Below are positions 17,214 through 21,168 of a stretch of DNA of 21,168 bases, piece after piece. The DNA is from Apostichopus leukothele (Eukaryota > Echinodermata > Holothuroidea > Aspidochirotida > Stichopodidae): positions 1 to 21,168 of the forward strand of contig JAAAKB020146255.1 of the NCBI GenBank assembly GCA_010014835.2, written 5' to 3'. The notes below the pieces were generated by a model. The model was not told where the DNA came from and did no database searches. It was given only the letters and a program-made list of their open reading frames with translations. Each line of letters begins with the position of its first letter. Positions within the stretch are counted from its first letter, which is position 1. The position numbers were made by a program, and so were the translations under genes.

Positions 17214-18847
17214 TTAATCTTGCCTGTTTAATATTTTTGAAGCTGTGTTTAGTAGGTTGAGGCTGTGATGTTTCATGTCTTCTTGATCACAAATATTTTG
17301 TTCATACTGTGAAGTCTCCATTCTCAGCTACTTCCTGTCAACAACTGTAATAGATTTTAGTCTTGAACTCTGACCAAACTTTGCATTCAGATACGTAGGC
17401 GGCCTTCGCAGAAAACGAAGGTTAGTTTGAACAACATATTCGTGACTAAAATAACTCAGTTTGTTGTAGAAGAAACATGATGCAGAGATCTCTCCATCAA
17501 TAAACTAAAAGTGCTTCCTTTCAAGTTCTTGAGAGTTATCACCACATCTAACTCTAAATGTTACTGCCTCTTCGTAGTTGTGAAGTCTTTTGCGATGTTT
17601 ACTCTTCAGTGCGCATTGATTTAACTTATTTACAAAATACTTTGAATCTAATTTGTTTGTTTGTAGTGTGAGATTTATTATTTGATTAGATCTCACTCCC
17701 AAAATAGCACTCTCGCTTTAAAAACTTTGGCAGCCGCAGTAAAACCCAGGAAACAAATTGTGTTGACATTTGGAGAGGTTTTCTCAAATTTGTGACGGAT
17801 GATTATAACGGTGAACGTAAAGAGCAAATGTTTACCTAGGTTTGTTCATTTGGTGTGTTGGAGGAAGTTAATAGTGTTCTACTCACTGATAGGACAAGAT
17901 GTGAATGTAATCATGTCTCTGTTCTTATTACCTCTAGCTGGCTGTCATTAAACCTCTTTGTTACTTATAGTCTGTCAGCTTCTCTTAAGTTCCTTTAAGT
18001 AATTCTATGTCTGTTGTTCTTTATGCTCAACTTCACCTGCCGACTTTACCTGCAGTCTGCATCGAAGAAGAATCTACTTGAATAAAATATCAGACTCTTT
18101 TTTTTCTTAAACACCAACTTTTTGATATGCAAATGTCAGTATTTTGGGAATAAAAAACGTTTTTTTGTTCAGTTTTTACACTTTCCCCAAGAGATTCTGA
18201 CATTAGATGTGTGAGATGTGTAAATACAAGACTTGGCATTTCGAAGCCAGGGTAATGAAGAAATATTCTGTTTTCTCACTTGTCAATTCCGTTTAAAGGC
18301 TACAAATAAAGTGGTCCAGATGTATTTTAATCCCTACTAACCTATTCCCAGACTGATCCATTTCTTTAATCCCTCATATCTGCTCTGACAAACAGCCCTC
18401 ATTTATGATTCAATTACGCTGGAATGCTGACTCAAATGCCCTTTCACCAGGACACTGATATGACAGATTTGGCTAATCAAAATGGTGTGATTTTACTCTG
18501 AATGCTCTAAGGCAGTTTCTTTCTTTTAAATTGATTTTGGTGAATTCTTTCAGGTTATTAGATACAGATAATGCAGTTCTGTAGCAGCTTGACAAGTGAA
18601 GCTCATAGCAAACGATATGCAACGAATTCATTTTAGTCATGAATTCATTGTAGTCATACTAATAATCCTAATATCCATCAATCCCAACGCGCTGAGTAGA
18701 ATCGAAGAAAAAAGAAAGAAAGGTTACTATTGCTAGTGTTTGGTACTTAATGTAGTAAATTGCAATAAAATAGCTTGAAAACCTTAGAAACTCTTTGCCT
18801 TAGAACATCCCATATTACAAATATCCCATGAGTATACTTCTTGAACT
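17214..18847 (+). other. Downstream anonymous sequence, possible regulatory DNA
   Basis: No gene recognised. A small perfect stem CCTTCG/CGAAGG with a seven-base loop lies at 17403-17421. The stretch 18310-18700 is of higher complexity than its surroundings and holds a 17-bp tandem pair at 18624-18657 (GAATTCATTTTAGTCAT, then the same with one change). AATAAA hexamers at 17499, 18081, 18149 and 18305 could end the MINDY4 transcript. Confidence 0.35.
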
Positions 18848-19393
18848 TTGGTTATAATATTGTAACATTAACTGAGTCGTGTTAAACATACTGTAAAATT
18901 AACAGAGTCGTGTTAAACTGGAGTGACTTTGGTTATAATATTGTAATATTAACTTAGTCGTGTTAAACTGTAGTGGCGTTGGTTATAATATTGTAACATT
19001 AACTGAGTCGTGTTAAACATATTGTAACATTCACTGAGTCGTGTTAAACTGGAGTTGCATTGGTTATAATATTGTAACATTAACTGAGTCGTGTTAAACA
19101 TATTGTAACATTAACTGTTAAACTAGAGTTGCGTTGGTTATAATATTGTAACATTAACTGAGTCGTGTTAAACTAGTGGCATTGGTTATAATATTGTAAC
19201 ATTAACTGAGTCGTGTTAAACATATTGTAACATTAACTGAGTCATGTTAAACATATTGTAATATTAACTGAGTCGTGTTAAACTGTAGTGGCATTGGTTA
19301 TAATATTGTAACATTAACTGAGTCGTGTTAAACTGGAGTGACCTTGGTTATAATACTGTCAAATTAATTGAGTCGTGTTAAACTGGAGTTGCG
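18848..19393 (+). repeat. Composite tandem array of about 50-bp and 31-bp modules
   Basis: Module A starts TTGGTTATAATATTGTAACA and continues TTAACTGAGTCGTGTTAAAC plus a short variable tail. Module B is the shorter CATATTGTAACATTAACTGAG followed by TCGTGTTAAA. They interleave irregularly, with nine A-type starts and about five B-type inserts. GTTATAATATTGTAAC inside A is a near-palindrome. Confidence 0.93.
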
Positions 19394-20980
19394 TAGATTG
19401 TTATACTGTCTGCTGAGTCATGCAGACAATTGATAGAATTACACATGGCTACAACTACAGATGATCATCACATTAAAATGTACAAATGTGATTTTGTGTT
19501 AGAGCTGCTCAAATTTGTCATGGTATGTTCAATGTACTGTATGTTCATAAGTATCTAGATTGGTTTACCTGGAATAAATAAACAAACCTTGATTTACGAT
19601 AAGTTTTAGCCGACATTTAAAAACTTTCATTTATCTCGTAAGTGATATTCATCACCTTGATGCTGTCTCTATTTCCAAAATGCCGTCCACATTTTTGGTT
19701 CTCAGAATCCAAGTTTTTACTATTAATTATACAAGTGGAGTTGTGGTTAACTCCTTATTTGGTAATGTTTGACTTTTATTATTATAACTTTCTTCTTGCT
19801 TTGGGTATTTATTGTTTCTAGTCCCAGAAGTTCTTGGTGGTAGTTTTAGCCCATGTGTGATATACTATTGAAATACTATATGGGTGCCTACTTAATTTAG
19901 TAATTACCGTATGGCAGTACCTGGATGCACTGGCTGTGCAGTTAAGAGTATTAGAAAGTTCCAGTGATATTATTGGCAGTTTTCGGGATTTATTCTGCTA
20001 GATCTAATTACAAAAAGCAATCATGTTAGCGCTTTTTTTTGGCACAAGATTCATTTTAGACAAACGTTGGGGAATTGTTAATGTTTTTTTTTTTCTTTGT
20101 TAACTTTTTGCTGACCATACAAGAAGATTTGCTAGGTATCTGACAAAGTGAGTTTATATGCACGCTCATAATTTTTAAATAAAGTCACACTTAAAGAGCA
20201 GAAGTTTATCTCTTGGGTTTAATTGTACTGTATAATTATGGTGAAAAGGTTAAACATAAATACAAAACCTATTATATCCGTGTCAGCCACTTTCTGAGGT
20301 TTCATCAATATCCACTTTCAAACTTGAATCCTTAAATGCAAACACGTGTATTCGGAATGAACACATCAGAATAATAATTTACGACAGATTTTGAGTCCTA
20401 AATACTTTTGTAAAAGTTTGGTTTTGTGTAATGTTGTGGGCGATTCCCTGCTTAAGTCCTGACTATACCCCTGGCATATATCAGGATATTTTAGTGTTTG
20501 ATTCATTATATCATGATGTGAATGTATGTAACTTTTACCGAGCAGTGGCATCATAAGGTTGGATCATTTATCATGCCAATCTCTACTTCCTGGAAGGGCT
20601 TAGCCTGTATGATTTACAACACTAATTGAAATAATGCTTCTGGTGCGGTATGTATGAATTCATTTTATATACATGGATGGAAATGGATATACCTGGAAGC
20701 TAGTCAGTATGTCCTGATCAAGGTTCTTTCCTTTTATGAGGAATCTTTTGAGCATTGACAGGAACTGAAGGCCTCATTGTATTGAAAAAAAAAGTTAAAA
20801 AACAAACTAAGAATCAGAAGATTGAATAATATGTGATGGCTAGGTGACGTTGCTGTCTTTCGTTATACGGTATTCAATTCTGGAGTCCGTAACGAGAACT
20901 GAGTTTATTTTTTATAAAATTGTTTACAGAAGTAATAGTATAAGTAAGGTTGAAATATGTTTTTTTATGGGATGAGTGAA
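19394..20980 (+). other. Downstream anonymous AT-rich sequence
   Basis: I see poly-T tracts near 20033-20040 and 20084-20093 and an AATAAATAAA at 19573-19582. No reading frame, RNA gene or mobile-element end is recognised. Confidence 0.55.
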
Positions 20981-21012
20981 GGGGTGGGGTGAGTGGGGGG
21001 GGGAGGGCAAGG
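20981..21012 (+). other. G-rich tract near the right edge, G-quadruplex candidate
   Basis: GGGG, GGGG, a run of nine G and GGG occur within 32 bp on the plus strand, matching the usual quadruplex pattern. No associated gene is visible. Confidence 0.55.
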
Positions 21013-21168
21013 CCCCGAGTAACTGCAATGTGTAATGTAAAAGATATGTATAAGTTATAACTGTGATCAGTATCTTAACTGTCTGCCGGCCATTTGGAGA
21101 AGAGAGTGAGTGACCACATGTGTGTCCCTTATATACCAGCCTAGGTACTTTCAATGGTAACCTAATTA

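Noticed and set aside
17403-17421. CCTTCG/CGAAGG stem-loop as an RNA processing element
   Set aside because: The stem is only six pairs (eight with G-U) and does not match the histone 3' stem-loop or another known element.
17505-17702. Minus-strand 65-codon open frame
   Set aside because: No recognisable product, no splice or promoter context, and a length expected by chance.
1-21168. Retrovirus-like, Polinton-like or LINE remains
   Set aside because: No recognisable reverse transcriptase, integrase, capsid or polymerase block and no long terminal repeats seen in any frame.

Overview
This is a window of animal nuclear DNA, AT-rich with long introns. It holds one recognisable gene: a complete 15-exon plus-strand orthologue of MINDY4 (FAM188B), a cysteine deubiquitinase of the MINDY family. 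Coding sequence runs from an ATG at 1081 to a TGA at 16229-16231. The 15 exons join with consistent GT-AG borders and codon phases into 2214 nt, or 737 residues; I recall the human protein as about 757. Invertebrate deuterostome, probably echinoderm, is my best guess at the source. It rests on how closely the protein follows vertebrate MINDY4 and on the TAGGCCTA-type words in intron 1, and is an inference only.

Layout: 1-1080 is 5' flank and presumed promoter/5' UTR. It has an RFX-like motif about 65 bp before the start codon and an unassigned open frame at the left edge. Exons 1-2 (1081-1761) encode a LisH-like helical motif. Exons 3-6 (2316-6203) encode a low-complexity, Ser/Lys/Arg-rich and acidic linker. 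Exons 7-15 (6704-16231) encode the catalytic domain, with predicted catalytic residues Gln430, Cys436 and His657. After the stop codon, 16232-21168 holds a probable 3' UTR with no decisive poly(A) site, two tandem arrays, a G-rich tract and otherwise anonymous sequence. I recognise no second gene, tRNA, rRNA, viral fossil or autonomous transposon.

The non-coding part is unusually rich in tandem repeats: 31-, 51-, 24-, about 43-, 16-, 80- and 46-bp units within introns, and 55-bp and composite 31/50-bp units downstream. Three of the intronic arrays have units that look like splicing signals. Intron 4 holds eleven GTAAGT donor words, intron 7 three CTTGTCTACAG acceptor-like words just before the exon with the catalytic Cys, and intron 11 about 44 units of CTAAT plus GCAG. 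This is the most interesting pattern in the window. Whether it affects splicing cannot be told from sequence alone. I found no novel multi-gene system.
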